Shown: positions 47,357 to 55,436 of the stretch, piece after piece
Layout: every line of letters begins with the position of its first letter
Position numbering within the stretch: the stretch's first letter is position 1
Assembly (NCBI RefSeq): GCF_036346105.1
Contig: NZ_CP107811.1
Coordinates: forward strand, 5,599,501-5,663,500
Direction of reading: 5' to 3'
Length of the DNA: 64,000 bases
DNA from: Streptomyces sp. NBC_00539
Lineage (GTDB): Bacteria; Actinomycetota; Actinomycetes; Streptomycetales; Streptomycetaceae
Program-made: the position numbers and the translations under genes
Notes under the pieces: generated by a model
What the model saw: the letters and a program-made list of their open reading frames with translations, nothing else
Told to the model about the DNA's origin: nothing
Database searches by the model: none

Positions 47357-48451
47357 GTGCACGACCTGCCTCCCCTGGCCCGCTTCGGCGGCCGCCTCGC
47401 GACCGACCTCCGCGACGTCACCAGCGACCCCTGCGCCCTCGACTCCACCGGCTTCTGGGCGGTGACCGCAGACTTCGAGGGCCGTCTGGTGTGCGCGCGC
47501 TTCGGGGACGTACGCCCCGACCCCGTTCCCGCGCCCGTCCCCGGTGCCTGGCACGGGCCCGCCGCCGACCAGTGGACCTCCTCGCTCGACCGCGGCGCCT
47601 ACGTGGCGGGCGTCCGCCGCATCCGCGAGCACATCGCCCGCGGCGAGGTCTACCAGGCCAACCTCTGCCGCGTGCTGTCCGCGCCGCTGCCCGACCCGGT
47701 CCGGGCAGACGTCGACGCCCTCACCGCCCTGCTCGCGCGCGGCAACCCCGCGCCCTATGCAGGAACGATTCGGCTCCCGGCCCACGGCGTCGAGATCGCC
47801 ACCGCCTCCCCCGAACTGTTCCTGCGCCGCAGCGGCCGGCACGTGGAGTCCGGGCCCATCAAGGGAACCGGCCGTACCGTCGCGGACCTGCTCCCCAAGG
47901 ACCACGCCGAGAACGTGATGATCGTGGACCTGGTGCGCAACGACCTGGGCCGCGTCTGCGTGCCGGGCTCGGTCACCGTCCCCGAGCTGTGCGCCGTCGA
48001 GGAACACCCCGGCCTGGTCCACCTGGTCTCCACCGTCAGCGGGGAGCTGGCCGAGAGCGCCGGCTGGCCGCAGCTGCTCAGGGCCTCCTTCCCGCCCGGC
48101 TCCGTCACCGGCGCCCCCAAATCCTCGGCCCTGCGGATCATCGAGGCCCTGGAGACGGCCCCGCGCGGCCCCTACTGCGGGGGCATCGGCTGGGTCGACG
48201 CCGACCGGGGCACCGCCGAGCTCGCCGTCGGCATCCGCACCTTCTGGATCGACCGCGAGGTGCCCGGCGGCGCCCGCCTGCGGTTCGGCACCGGCGCGGG
48301 GATCACCTGGGGCTCGGACCCGGAGAGGGAGTGGGCCGAGACCGAACTGAAAGCGGCCCGGCTGCTCGCGGTAGCGTCAGGTACGCACGAGACGCGCGAG
48401 CCGCATGAGGCACGCGATGCGCATGGGCTGAGTGAAGGGACCGTTCGGTGA
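47357..48451 (+). CDS. pabB: Aminodeoxychorismate synthase component I (chorismate-binding)
   Basis: A 364-residue chorismate-utilising enzyme with the signature regions GEVYQANLCRVL, ESGPIKGTGRT, NVMIVDLVRNDLGRVC and FPPGSVTGAPK. PIKGTGRT is the TrpE/PabB type. It aminates chorismate to 4-amino-4-deoxychorismate, the folate precursor, with a glutaminase from elsewhere. GTG 47357 lies eight bases after TAGACT (47344-47349), so the mRNA is probably leaderless. Its stop overlaps the pabC start (GTGA). An acidic His/Glu/Arg tail ends the protein. Confidence 0.92.
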   Translation: MHDLPPLARFGGRLATDLRDVTSDPCALDSTGFWAVTADFEGRLVCARFGDVRPDPVPAPVPGAWHGPAADQWTSSLDRGAYVAGVRRIREHIARGEVYQANLCRVLSAPLPDPVRADVDALTALLARGNPAPYAGTIRLPAHGVEIATASPELFLRRSGRHVESGPIKGTGRTVADLLPKDHAENVMIVDLVRNDLGRVCVPGSVTVPELCAVEEHPGLVHLVSTVSGELAESAGWPQLLRASFPPGSVTGAPKSSALRIIEALETAPRGPYCGGIGWVDADRGTAELAVGIRTFWIDREVPGGARLRFGTGAGITWGSDPEREWAETELKAARLLAVASGTHETREPHEARDAHGLSEGTVR

Positions 48452-49269
48452 GGATCTGGCTCAACGGAGAGCTGCGGGACGCTGACGCGGCGAAGGTGTC
48501 CGTACTGGACCACGGGCTGACCGTGGGCGACGGCCTCTTCGAGACGCTCAAGGCGCAGAACGGGACCGTGTTCGCGCTCACCCGCCACCTCGACCGGCTG
48601 ACCCGCTCGGCCCGCGGCCTCGGGCTGCCCGACCCCGACCTGGACGAGGTGCGCCGCGCCTGCGCCGCCGTGCTCGAAGCCAACCCGATGCCGCTCGGCC
48701 GGCTGCGCATCACCTACACCGGCGGCGTCTCCCCGCTGGGCTCCGAGCGCGGCAAGACCGGTCCCACCCTGGTCGTCGCGGTCGGCGAGACCACCCGGCG
48801 TCCCGACACCACCGCCGTGGTCACCGTGCCCTGGGTCCGCAACGAGCGTTCGGCGCTGACCGGCCTCAAGACCACCTCGTACGCCGAGAACGTGGTCGCG
48901 CTCGCCCGCGCCCACGCGGCGGGGGCCTCCGAGGCCCTCTTCGCCAACACCGTGGGGCAGCTCTGCGAGGGCACCGGCTCCAACGTGTTCGTCGTACTCG
49001 ACGGGGAACTGCACACCCCGCCGGTCGCCTCCGGCTGCCTCGCGGGCATCACGCGGGCCCTCGCGGTGGAGTGGACCGGCGCCAAGGAGGCCGACCTGCC
49101 CCTGGACGTACTGGAGCGCGCCGACGAGGTCTTCCTCACCTCGACCCTGCGCGACGTCCAGGCGGTCCACCGCGTCGACGGCCGCGACCTGACGGCCGCC
49201 CCGGGGCCCGTCACCGCCAAGGCCATGCGGATCTTCGACGAGCGCGCGGGCTCCGACCTCGATCCGTAG
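48448..49269 (+). CDS. pabC: Aminodeoxychorismate lyase
   Basis: A 273-residue fold-type IV PLP enzyme. VLDHGLTVGDGLFETLK and the PLP lysine in GLKTTSYAENV are family hallmarks, as is ANTVGQLCEGTGSNVF. It removes pyruvate from aminodeoxychorismate to give p-aminobenzoate. The branched-chain or D-amino acid aminotransferase relatives share this fold, but coupling to pabB by a four-base overlap favours the lyase. Confidence 0.9.
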   Translation: MRIWLNGELRDADAAKVSVLDHGLTVGDGLFETLKAQNGTVFALTRHLDRLTRSARGLGLPDPDLDEVRRACAAVLEANPMPLGRLRITYTGGVSPLGSERGKTGPTLVVAVGETTRRPDTTAVVTVPWVRNERSALTGLKTTSYAENVVALARAHAAGASEALFANTVGQLCEGTGSNVFVVLDGELHTPPVASGCLAGITRALAVEWTGAKEADLPLDVLERADEVFLTSTLRDVQAVHRVDGRDLTAAPGPVTAKAMRIFDERAGSDLDP

Positions 49270-49296
49270 GGCCCGCCCCGCGGGAACGCCCGCCGC

Positions 49297-49325
49297 CCGC
49301 ACGCCCTGTCGCGGCGGGCGTGCGG
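49297..49325 (+). terminator. Terminator after pabC
   Basis: CCGCACGCCC (49297-49306) pairs perfectly with 49316-49325 around a 9-base loop. The right arm lies directly before the -10 hexamer of the next gene. Confidence 0.65.
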
Positions 49326-49341
49326 AGGGTAGAACTCGACG

Positions 49342-50166
49342 ATGACCACCACACTGCGGCCGAGCGGGCCGCTCCAGCACGGCGAAGGGGGCGCGCGCTC
49401 GCGCCCGTACGAGGTACGCGTCAACAGCAGGCGCGTCGGCGAGCTGCTGATCCGCGCCGGAACCGCGTTCGGGCCGCAGGTCGGCGAAATCGGGGATCTG
49501 GTCATCGACCCGCCGGACCGCCGCCGGGGCCGCGCCACCGTCGCCTCGCTCGCCGCCGAGGAGGTGCTGCGCGGCTGGGGCTGCCGGCGGGTCCGGGTCT
49601 CGGTCCCGGCGGGATCCCCGGGCGGCCTGCGGCTGGCCGAAGCCCTCGGGTACACCGAGTACAGCCGCTACCTGGCCAAGCAGCTCCCGTCCGGGCCGCC
49701 CGCCCTGCCGCAGCAGCTCACCTCCCGCCCGATGACGGAGGAGGAGTACGCCGCCTGGTCCGCGGTGGCTCCGGCCGGCTACGCGGCGGAACTGGCCGAG
49801 CGCGGCATGCCGGAGCACGACGCGCACGCGAGGGCGGTCGCCGACCACGCGGCCCGGTTCCCCGAGGGCCGGGACACCCCGGGCGTCACCCTCGCCGTCC
49901 TGGAAGCCGCCGGCGCCCCCGTGGGCCACCTCTGGCTCGCCGCGCACGGCCAGGACGCGTACGTCTTCCAGGTCGAGGTCTGCGAGGGGCACCGGGGCCG
50001 CGGCTACGGCCGCGCGCTGATGCTGCTCGCGGAACGCGAGGCCCTCGCCGCGGGCCACCGGACGGTCGCCCTCCAGGTCTTCACCACGAACACCCCGGCG
50101 CTGCGCCTGTACGAGTCCCTCGGCTACCGGCCCACGGCCCTGAACTACGCCAAGGACCTGCTGTAG
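49342..50166 (+). CDS. Double-GNAT acetyltransferase
   Basis: A 274-residue protein with two GNAT halves. The first (about 40-110) has IDPPDRRRGRATVA as a degenerate acetyl-CoA loop. The second (about 180-270) is intact: VEVCEGHRGRGYGRALM and ALRLYESLGYRP. Only the second half is likely to be catalytic. TAGAAC (49330-49335) lies seven bases before ATG 49342, so the mRNA should be leaderless. Substrate unknown. Confidence 0.85.
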   Translation: MTTTLRPSGPLQHGEGGARSRPYEVRVNSRRVGELLIRAGTAFGPQVGEIGDLVIDPPDRRRGRATVASLAAEEVLRGWGCRRVRVSVPAGSPGGLRLAEALGYTEYSRYLAKQLPSGPPALPQQLTSRPMTEEEYAAWSAVAPAGYAAELAERGMPEHDAHARAVADHAARFPEGRDTPGVTLAVLEAAGAPVGHLWLAAHGQDAYVFQVEVCEGHRGRGYGRALMLLAEREALAAGHRTVALQVFTTNTPALRLYESLGYRPTALNYAKDLL

Positions 50167-50184
50167 CCGCCCGCCCGCGGCTCC

Positions 50185-50715
50185 TCAGCCCGCGAGCAGC
50201 CGGTCGGCGATCTCCTCGATGCGGGCGCGCAGGCCCTCCTGGCTCTTGCCGCCGTCGAGGCGCTCGCCGCCGATCACGTACGTGGGGGTGCCGGTCACGC
50301 CGATCGCCTTGCCCTCGGCCTGGTCGGCGTCGACGACCAGGATGTGCCGCCCGTCGACCAGGGCGGTGTCGAACTCCTCCACGTCCAGACCGAGTTCACG
50401 TGCCACATCGAGCAGCACCGCCTCCCCGCGCTCACCCAGCTCGGCGGTGCGGGCCAGTACGGCCTCGGCGTACGGCCAGCCCTGCCCCTGCTCCGCGGCT
50501 TCCTCGGCGGCCTGGGCCGCGGCGAAGGCGTGCTTGTGCTTCTCCAGCGGGAAGTGCCGCAGCACGACGTCCAGCCGGTCGCCGTAGCGGGCGCGCAGGG
50601 CGCGTACGTCCTCCAGCGCGCCGTGGCAGTCCGGGCACTGGAGCTCGCACCACACCTCCAGGACGACGGGCGCGGCGGGTGCGGTGACGGAGTCGGGGGA
50701 GTGGGAATCGGTCAT
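50185..50715 (-). CDS. DsbA-family thioredoxin-like protein
   Basis: A 176-residue protein with the active-site pair CPDC (in ELQCPDCHGAL) in a thioredoxin fold that has a helical insertion, and the cis-proline segment GVTGTPTYVIGGERL. There is no signal peptide, so it acts in the cytoplasm, perhaps as a thiol oxidoreductase. ATG 50715 lies six bases after GAGACT, suggesting a leaderless mRNA. A longer upstream frame lacks start signals. Confidence 0.87.
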   Translation of the reverse strand: MTDSHSPDSVTAPAAPVVLEVWCELQCPDCHGALEDVRALRARYGDRLDVVLRHFPLEKHKHAFAAAQAAEEAAEQGQGWPYAEAVLARTAELGERGEAVLLDVARELGLDVEEFDTALVDGRHILVVDADQAEGKAIGVTGTPTYVIGGERLDGGKSQEGLRARIEEIADRLLAG

Positions 50716-50903
50716 GCGCACAGTCTCCCAGCTCGCCGTCGGCCGCACCGACCGGCACCTGCGGAGGAGGCCCGACCCCGAGATCTCCCGGAGATCGGTC
50801 CGGGGGCCGCCCGGGACGTGGCCCCCGCGCCGGTGGGCGGTGCACGATGGACGGGGGCGGACCACCGCCGCCCGCCCGACCGCGTCGGCTCCTGGAGGAC
50901 AGC

Positions 50904-51350
50904 ATGCTCGCCGAGACCATTTGTTCCGCGGTGTCCGCGGCGGGCCTGGGGATCGCCGCGGTGACCGCGTACCGCAGGCGTTTCCTCGCCGCGGCGCGCA
51001 TCGCCGCTTACGCGCTGGTGCCGGTCGCGCTGGTACTGACCGGTTTCGTGGAGTGGGTCGCGGGGATGGTGTTCGCGCCGTCCGTCTGGATCGGCTTCGG
51101 GCTGCTGGGCGTGGCGTGGGTGCTGTTGCTGACCACCCGGGCCGTCGAGCGCCGCGCGCTCGGCCGGCCCGCGAAGCAGAAGGAGCCGAAGGCGGCCGGG
51201 GGACGTCCCGGCCGGGAGGCCGTCGCCCCCGACGCCTCCGCTCCCTCCCTCGCCGCAGGTTCCCGGTCCCGTTCGGCGCCGGAGCGGGCCGCCGCCCCGG
51301 CGGACGACTTCTCCGACATCGAGGCGATCCTCAAGAAGCACGGCATCTGA
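50904..51350 (+). CDS. Two-span membrane protein with conserved C-terminal tail
   Basis: A 148-residue protein with two hydrophobic segments near residues 30-50 and 55-75, then a hydrophilic, Ala/Arg/Pro-rich tail ending DDFSDIEAILKKHGI, likely a short conserved helix. ATG 50904 follows GGAGGAC. No function is known; the tail looks like a docking motif. A weak hairpin (51351-51372) follows the stop. Confidence 0.72.
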   Translation: MLAETICSAVSAAGLGIAAVTAYRRRFLAAARIAAYALVPVALVLTGFVEWVAGMVFAPSVWIGFGLLGVAWVLLLTTRAVERRALGRPAKQKEPKAAGGRPGREAVAPDASAPSLAAGSRSRSAPERAAAPADDFSDIEAILKKHGI

Positions 51351-51477
51351 CGGCCTCTGACGGCGGAGGCCGGCGGCCGCGCGCCGCCCGCCCCGTCACG
51401 GGAAAGGGCGAACTCCCGCCATGCCGCTGGCGTGTTGAGGGACGGATCGGGGTCCACTGGGCGATCATCGGCCCGAC

Positions 51478-51636
51478 ATGCCGGACACATCACCTGGTGA
51501 GCCGCCGGCTCACACCCCCGCCGAAGAACCCCGCGGCTGTCTCTTCGCGCTGTCCCAGCCGCCCCTGATGATCTTCCTAGCGGTGATCGGAACCCTGCTG
51601 CTGCTCGCCGCCGTACACGACCTCTTCCTGCTCTGA
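51478..51636 (+). CDS. 52-residue single-span membrane protein
   Basis: ATG 51478 opens a 52-codon frame with a Pro/Glu-rich start (EPPAHTPAEEP), then LFALSQPPLMIFLAVIG and a second hydrophobic stretch ending VHDLFLL. Its last 60 bases overlap the 3' end of the convergent ABATE gene. Codon use has high G/C at third positions. From memory, similar peptides occur in other streptomycetes. No ribosome binding site is obvious. Confidence 0.55.
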   Translation: MPDTSPGEPPAHTPAEEPRGCLFALSQPPLMIFLAVIGTLLLLAAVHDLFLL

Positions 51637-52197
51637 GCCGTGCGTGTCCGCCTCCTTGCGGCGCGCCCGGTAGGCGGCCACGTGGAGCCGGTTCCCGCAG
51701 GTCCGGCTGTCGCAGTAGCGCCTTGAGCGGTTGCGGGAGAGGTCGACGAAGGCCCGTCGGCAGTCGGGGGCCTCGCAACGCCGCAGCCGCTCCTGCTCTC
51801 CCGAGACCACGATGAACGCCAGCGCCATGCCGCCGTCCGCCGCCAGGTGGTCGCCCACCGAGGCGCCCGGCGCGAAGTAGTGCACGTGCCAGTCGTAGCC
51901 GTCGTGATCGGTCAGCCGCGGCGTGGTGCCGGCCGTGGCCACCAGCTCGTTGATCAGTGCGGCAGCCGCGCGGGGGTTCGGGGCGGCGAAGGTCTGCGCG
52001 AACTTCTCGCGGACGGTGCGCACCCCGGCGAGGTCGCGGGCGCCGAGCTCGCCCACGTCGCTGATCGCGTACTCCTGGACGAAAGCGCGCAGGGCGCCCA
52101 CGTCGGACAGTCCGTCGGGCCTGCCGGGCTCGGCCGCGGTGTTCACCAGCGCGACGACGACGTCGAGCGCGCGACGGGTGTCGTGGGGGATCTGCAC
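51577..52197 (-). CDS. ABATE-domain protein with CGNR zinc ribbon, second copy
   Basis: A 206-residue protein: N-terminal ABATE domain, then RRCEAPDCRRAFVDLSRNRS and YCDSRTCGNR, giving four zinc-binding cysteines and the CGNR motif itself. A likely DNA-binding regulator. GTG 52197 follows AGGGAG. A palindrome CGACT-CT-AGTCG (52252-52263) covers a likely -10 (TAGAGT), a candidate operator. Longer upstream frames lack start signals. The gene is alone and convergent with the small membrane gene. Confidence 0.85.
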   Translation of the reverse strand: MQIPHDTRRALDVVVALVNTAAEPGRPDGLSDVGALRAFVQEYAISDVGELGARDLAGVRTVREKFAQTFAAPNPRAAAALINELVATAGTTPRLTDHDGYDWHVHYFAPGASVGDHLAADGGMALAFIVVSGEQERLRRCEAPDCRRAFVDLSRNRSRRYCDSRTCGNRLHVAAYRARRKEADTHGSEQEEVVYGGEQQQGSDHR

Positions 52198-52251
52198 GGG
52201 GTCTCCCTGGGGGCCGGGCCTGCGGCGATCGGTCACTGCCGCGTGGGGGGC

Positions 52252-52263
52252 CGACTCTAGTCG
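52252..52263 (-). promoter_or_regulatory. Palindrome over the -10 of the ABATE gene
   Basis: CGACT-CT-AGTCG, 55 bases before the GTG start. On the minus strand it contains TAGAGT, a good -10. The rest of the 250-base gap up to ssgB shows no gene. Confidence 0.4.
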
Positions 52264-52447
52264 CCCCCGGCCGCCGCCGGGAGGTGCGGCCGCTCCCGCG
52301 ACGCACCGCGGCGCCGCTCCCGCGGTTGGCTTCCGCGAGAACAGCGCCGGCACTGCCACATGTGATTGTTCCTCCCGCACCGTCGCCCCGAGTCGGACGG
52401 TGTCGGGTGGCCCCCCGGCCGCTGCCGGGAGGAGCGCTCGTCCTGGG

Positions 52448-52861
52448 TCAGCTTTCGGCCAGGATGTGGGAGAGCTCCTTGTCGAGGTCGAAGTGCCGGT
52501 GTTCGGTCCCGGGTGGGACCGCGGCGTCCGTCCGCTTGAGGAATGACTCAAGGGCTCGGGCGGGTGCTTCGAGCAGTGCTTCTCCTTCCGGAGAGCTGAG
52601 GGCGATGCAGACGACTCCCTGACCGTGGCTGCGGGACGGCCAGACGCGGACGTCGCCGGTGCCGGTGGGTCGGTGGAGACCCTCTGCGAGGAGGTCGCGG
52701 GCGAATACCCATTCGACCGTCTCCTCGGCGCCGGTGTGGAAGGTGGCGTGCACGGCGTAGGGATCGGCCGTGTCATACCGCAGGCCCGCGGGAACAGGCA
52801 GTGAGGACTCGCTCGACACAACGAGGCGCAGGTGCAGCTCGCAGCTGACCGTGGTGTTCAT
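52448..52861 (-). CDS. ssgB: Sporulation septation protein SsgB
   Basis: A 137-residue SsgA-like protein, recognised from its start (MNTTVSCELHLRLVVSSES) and from VEWVFARDLLAEGL; as I recall, it is nearly identical to S. coelicolor SsgB. In streptomycetes SsgB, placed by SsgA, recruits FtsZ to future sporulation septa in aerial hyphae. ATG 52861 is the accepted start; AAAGG lies 14 bases upstream. Known ssgB control includes stress and development sigma factors; a dyad lies upstream at 52923-52937. Confidence 0.97.
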   Translation of the reverse strand: MNTTVSCELHLRLVVSSESSLPVPAGLRYDTADPYAVHATFHTGAEETVEWVFARDLLAEGLHRPTGTGDVRVWPSRSHGQGVVCIALSSPEGEALLEAPARALESFLKRTDAAVPPGTEHRHFDLDKELSHILAES

Positions 52862-52922
52862 AAGCGCCAGGGCCTTTCGCTCAGTGTGCGCTCGGGGATT
52901 CGCACGTCGGCGAAATCGACAT

Positions 52923-52937
52923 GCCACCTACGGTGGC
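52923..52937. promoter_or_regulatory. Dyad upstream of ssgB
   Basis: GCCACC-TAC-GGTGGC is a perfect 6-3-6 dyad, 62 bases upstream of the ssgB ATG. It could be an operator for ssgB or for the divergent gene at 53050. Confidence 0.4.
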
Positions 52938-53049
52938 GTTGTAAACCCCTCTGACCGTTTTGCGGACCTCTGGGTCCCTCGTACGGCGGATCCAAACGAC
53001 CGATCGCGTGTGCTTCCGGCCCGCGTTTCACCTCCGGTAGATTCGACCC

Positions 53050-53487
53050 ATGAATACGGGGAGTGACCGCGAGACCAACGAGTCCGCGCAGGGCGGAACG
53101 GATTCCGCAGCCGAGCCGCACGTGTCGAAGGCGCCCGCCTTCGTCAAGGCCAACCGCAGCCTCCACCTGAGCTGGCAGGTCGGGGTGTTCATCGTCGGTC
53201 TTGCCGTGATAGCCGCGGGCGTCGCGATGCTGGTCCTGCCGGGCCCGGGCTGGGTCGCGATCTTCGCGGGCCTGTTCATCTGGGGGACCGAGTTCGCCTG
53301 GGCCCAGGTGGTGCTGCGCTGGACGAAGCGCAAGGTCGCCGAGGCCGCCCAGAAGGCCATGGACCCCCGGGTGCGCCGCCGCAACCTCATCCTGACCGGC
53401 GTGGGCCTCACCGTGGCGGGCGCGCTGATCGGCTTCTACCTGTGGAAGTACGGCCTCGTGCTGCCGTGGAACATCAAGGACCAGTGA
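53050..53487 (+). CDS. TIGR02611-family membrane protein
   Basis: A 145-residue protein with a ~30-residue acidic N-terminus and three hydrophobic segments. The signature VLPGPGWVAIFAGLFIWGTEF marks the TIGR02611 (PGPGW) family; its central part is quoted as LPGPGWVAIFAG. No function is established. TAGATT (53038-53043) lies six bases before ATG 53050, so the mRNA should be leaderless. It is divergent from ssgB. Confidence 0.88.
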   Translation: MNTGSDRETNESAQGGTDSAAEPHVSKAPAFVKANRSLHLSWQVGVFIVGLAVIAAGVAMLVLPGPGWVAIFAGLFIWGTEFAWAQVVLRWTKRKVAEAAQKAMDPRVRRRNLILTGVGLTVAGALIGFYLWKYGLVLPWNIKDQ

Positions 53488-53543
53488 TCGGCACCTGATG
53501 GCGTAGAGCGCCGCTGACATGCGGTAATGTTTGCGGTGCGTCC

Positions 53544-53615
53544 GGGCGATTAGCTCAGTGGGAGAGCACTTCGTTCACACCGAAGGGGTCACTGGTTCGA
53601 ACCCAGTATCGCCCA
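53544..53615 (+). tRNA. tRNA-Val (CAC), first copy
   Basis: A 72-base cloverleaf: acceptor GGGCGAT/ATCGCCC, discriminator A, anticodon loop TTCACAC (CAC), T-loop TTCGAAC. CCA is not encoded. TAATGT (53525-53530) is a likely -10. It has its own terminator. Confidence 0.95.
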
Positions 53616-53622
53616 CCGGACC

Positions 53623-53659
53623 GAAGGCCCGGAGACTCGTGAAGAGTCTCCGGGCCTTC
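53623..53659 (+). terminator. Terminator after tRNA-Val
   Basis: A perfect 16-base-pair stem (53623-53638 with 53644-53659) with the loop GTGAA, eight bases after the tRNA. Confidence 0.9.
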
Positions 53660-53833
53660 GTCGTGCGCGGCCACCGCGGGCGTTCTCGCGCCCTCGTGGC
53701 TGGCCGCCGGTCCCGTGCGCCGACCGGGAACCGCGCGGGCGCCAGGGGGCCCCTGGGGCCGCGCCGGGGGGCATCGGGCGGCGGGCGGACGCGCACCGGG
53801 ATAGCCCGCTCGCGCCCGGGGCAGGCTCGGGGC

Positions 53834-54322
53834 ATGGACCGCAGCCCCTCGCGCCGACCGAATCGCTCCCGTTTCCGTTTCCGCAGCGTGTGGGACCTCG
53901 ACGCCCCGCCGTCGGCCGTCTACCGCGCCCTGGAACAAGCCGGCGACTACCCGCTCTGGTGGCCCCAGGTCCGCCGCTTCGAGTCCGACGGCGCCGACGG
54001 CCGCGCCGGCACCGCCGTCATCCGCTCCGTACTCCCGTACGCGCTGCGCGTCACCGCGACCGAGCTGCTGCGCGACCCCGCCCGCGGCGTGCTGGAGGTC
54101 GCCCTGGGCGGGGACCTCGAAGGATGGGCGCGGTGGACGGTACGCCCGCGCGGGGCGCGGACGCGCGCCCTGTACGAACAGGAGGCCGAGGTGTGCCGGC
54201 CGTTGCTGCGCTTCCTCGCGGTGCCCGGACGGCCCCTGTTCCGGCTCAACCACGCCCTGATGATGCGCGCCGGGCAGCGTGCCCTCGCGGCGCGGCTGGC
54301 GGCCCTGCCGGAAGCGGTTTGA
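53834..54322 (+). CDS. SRPBCC (START-like) protein
   Basis: A 162-residue protein with an SRPBCC/polyketide cyclase-like fold: WDLDAPPSAVYRALEQAGDY followed by WWPQVRRFE, the usual first helix and strand. The fold binds hydrophobic ligands; nothing indicates which one. The Arg-rich N-terminus (RSPSRRPNRSRFRFR) precedes the fold. ATG 53834 was chosen because the fold begins soon after; no strong ribosome binding site is present. It lies between the two tRNA-Val(CAC) genes. Confidence 0.78.
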   Translation: MDRSPSRRPNRSRFRFRSVWDLDAPPSAVYRALEQAGDYPLWWPQVRRFESDGADGRAGTAVIRSVLPYALRVTATELLRDPARGVLEVALGGDLEGWARWTVRPRGARTRALYEQEAEVCRPLLRFLAVPGRPLFRLNHALMMRAGQRALAARLAALPEAV

Positions 54323-54348
54323 ACAGAACCCCGGGGCTCTTGTATTGT
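54319..54348 (+). promoter_or_regulatory. Promoter of the second tRNA-Val(CAC)
   Basis: TTGAAC (54319-54324) and TATTGT (54343-54348) are 18 bases apart, 12 bases before the tRNA. The -35 overlaps the 3' end of the SRPBCC gene. Confidence 0.7.
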
Positions 54349-54360
54349 TCAACCCGTTCC

Positions 54361-54432
54361 GGGCGATTAGCTCAGCGGGAGAGCACTTCGTTCACACCGA
54401 AGGGGTCACTGGTTCGATCCCAGTATCGCCCA
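54361..54432 (+). tRNA. tRNA-Val (CAC), second copy
   Basis: A 72-base cloverleaf differing from 53544-53615 at two positions, in the D-loop (AGCGGG for AGTGGG) and the T-loop (TTCGATC for TTCGAAC). Anticodon CAC. CCA is not encoded. Confidence 0.95.
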
Positions 54433-54440
54433 CCGGGACA

Positions 54441-54468
54441 GGCCGGTCCGTCGCAAGACGGACCGGCC
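54441..54468 (+). terminator. Terminator after second tRNA-Val(CAC)
   Basis: A perfect 12-base-pair stem, GGCCGGTCCGTC (54441-54452) with 54457-54468, and the tetraloop GCAA, followed by TT. Confidence 0.88.
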
Positions 54469-54499
54469 TTCCGCGTTCTCGGGTGTCCGCAGGCGCCGT

Positions 54500-55225
54500 T
54501 CACGCGGCGGCCGGGACCTCCGGACGCAGCGGCCAGTGCGGGTCCACGGCTTCCGGGGTGCCCTGCCGGGCGAACCAGGCCTGCAGTCCCCGCGCCTGCG
54601 CCGCGTGCCACACCGCCTGGAGCGTGTGCAGTTCCGCCGGTGTCAGCCGCTCCAGCCGGCCCGCGAACCGGCGCCCGAGCGCCCGTACGAGCTCCAGCGA
54701 GGCCAGCGCGTCCGCCGCCGCGTCGTGCGCCCCCTCCAGCTCTATCCCGTAGTGCGCGCACAGGTCGCCCAGGGTGCGGCGGCCCTTGCGGTAGCGGTCC
54801 AGGTGCTTGTCCAGCACCCGCGGGTCCAGCACCGTCAGCGGCCGGTCGTCCAGGTACCGCGCCAGCGAGGACGCCCGGTGCCTGCGCAACTCCCGGTCCA
54901 GCAGCGTCAGGTCGAACGGCGCGTTCATCACCACCAGCGGCCGGCCCGCCAGGCGCTGCTCACCGAGCGAACGGGCTATCTCCTCCACCACCGGCGCCGG
55001 CCAACGGCCGTTGCGCTGGAGGTGTTCGTCGGTCAGGCCGTGCACTTCCGTGGCGCCCCGGGGCACCGGGATACCCGGATTGACCAGCCAGCGGGTGGTG
55101 CGGACCCGGCCGCCCGCACACTCCTGCACGACGAGCGCGGCGGACACGATCCGGTCCTGCTCGACGTCCACCCCGGTCGTCTCCGTGTCGAATGCGGCCA
55201 GCGGGCCCTCGTACCAGCGTGTCAT
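54500..55225 (-). CDS. DEDD-family 3'-5' exonuclease (DnaQ-like)
   Basis: A 241-residue exonuclease with ExoI motif AAFDTETTGVD (DxE), ExoII motif NAPFDLTLLD, and ExoIII motif GAHDAAADALASL (HxxxxD). Residues ~185-240 are a C-terminal extension. It resembles stand-alone epsilon-like proteins of actinobacteria that act in repair or RNA/DNA trimming, and is not the main proofreading subunit by context. ATG 55225 follows GAGGAG. Confidence 0.92.
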   Translation of the reverse strand: MTRWYEGPLAAFDTETTGVDVEQDRIVSAALVVQECAGGRVRTTRWLVNPGIPVPRGATEVHGLTDEHLQRNGRWPAPVVEEIARSLGEQRLAGRPLVVMNAPFDLTLLDRELRRHRASSLARYLDDRPLTVLDPRVLDKHLDRYRKGRRTLGDLCAHYGIELEGAHDAAADALASLELVRALGRRFAGRLERLTPAELHTLQAVWHAAQARGLQAWFARQGTPEAVDPHWPLRPEVPAAA

Positions 55226-55436
55226 GGCGAACTCCTCGTCCCCGATCGGCAGATGGGGCGCGACGGGAACTCGCCACCCCCTTGCCCGAATCGGTGATAC
55301 CCGGGCTGTTTGCCCCGTACGCCGTTTGCCGCACCTCTGCTGCGGAGACAACCTCCTTGGGGGACCGCACACCTGATCTGCCATCACCCCCATCACCCCT
55401 CACGAGGCAGAGCCCACAAGGCATGGGGAGCCGGCC

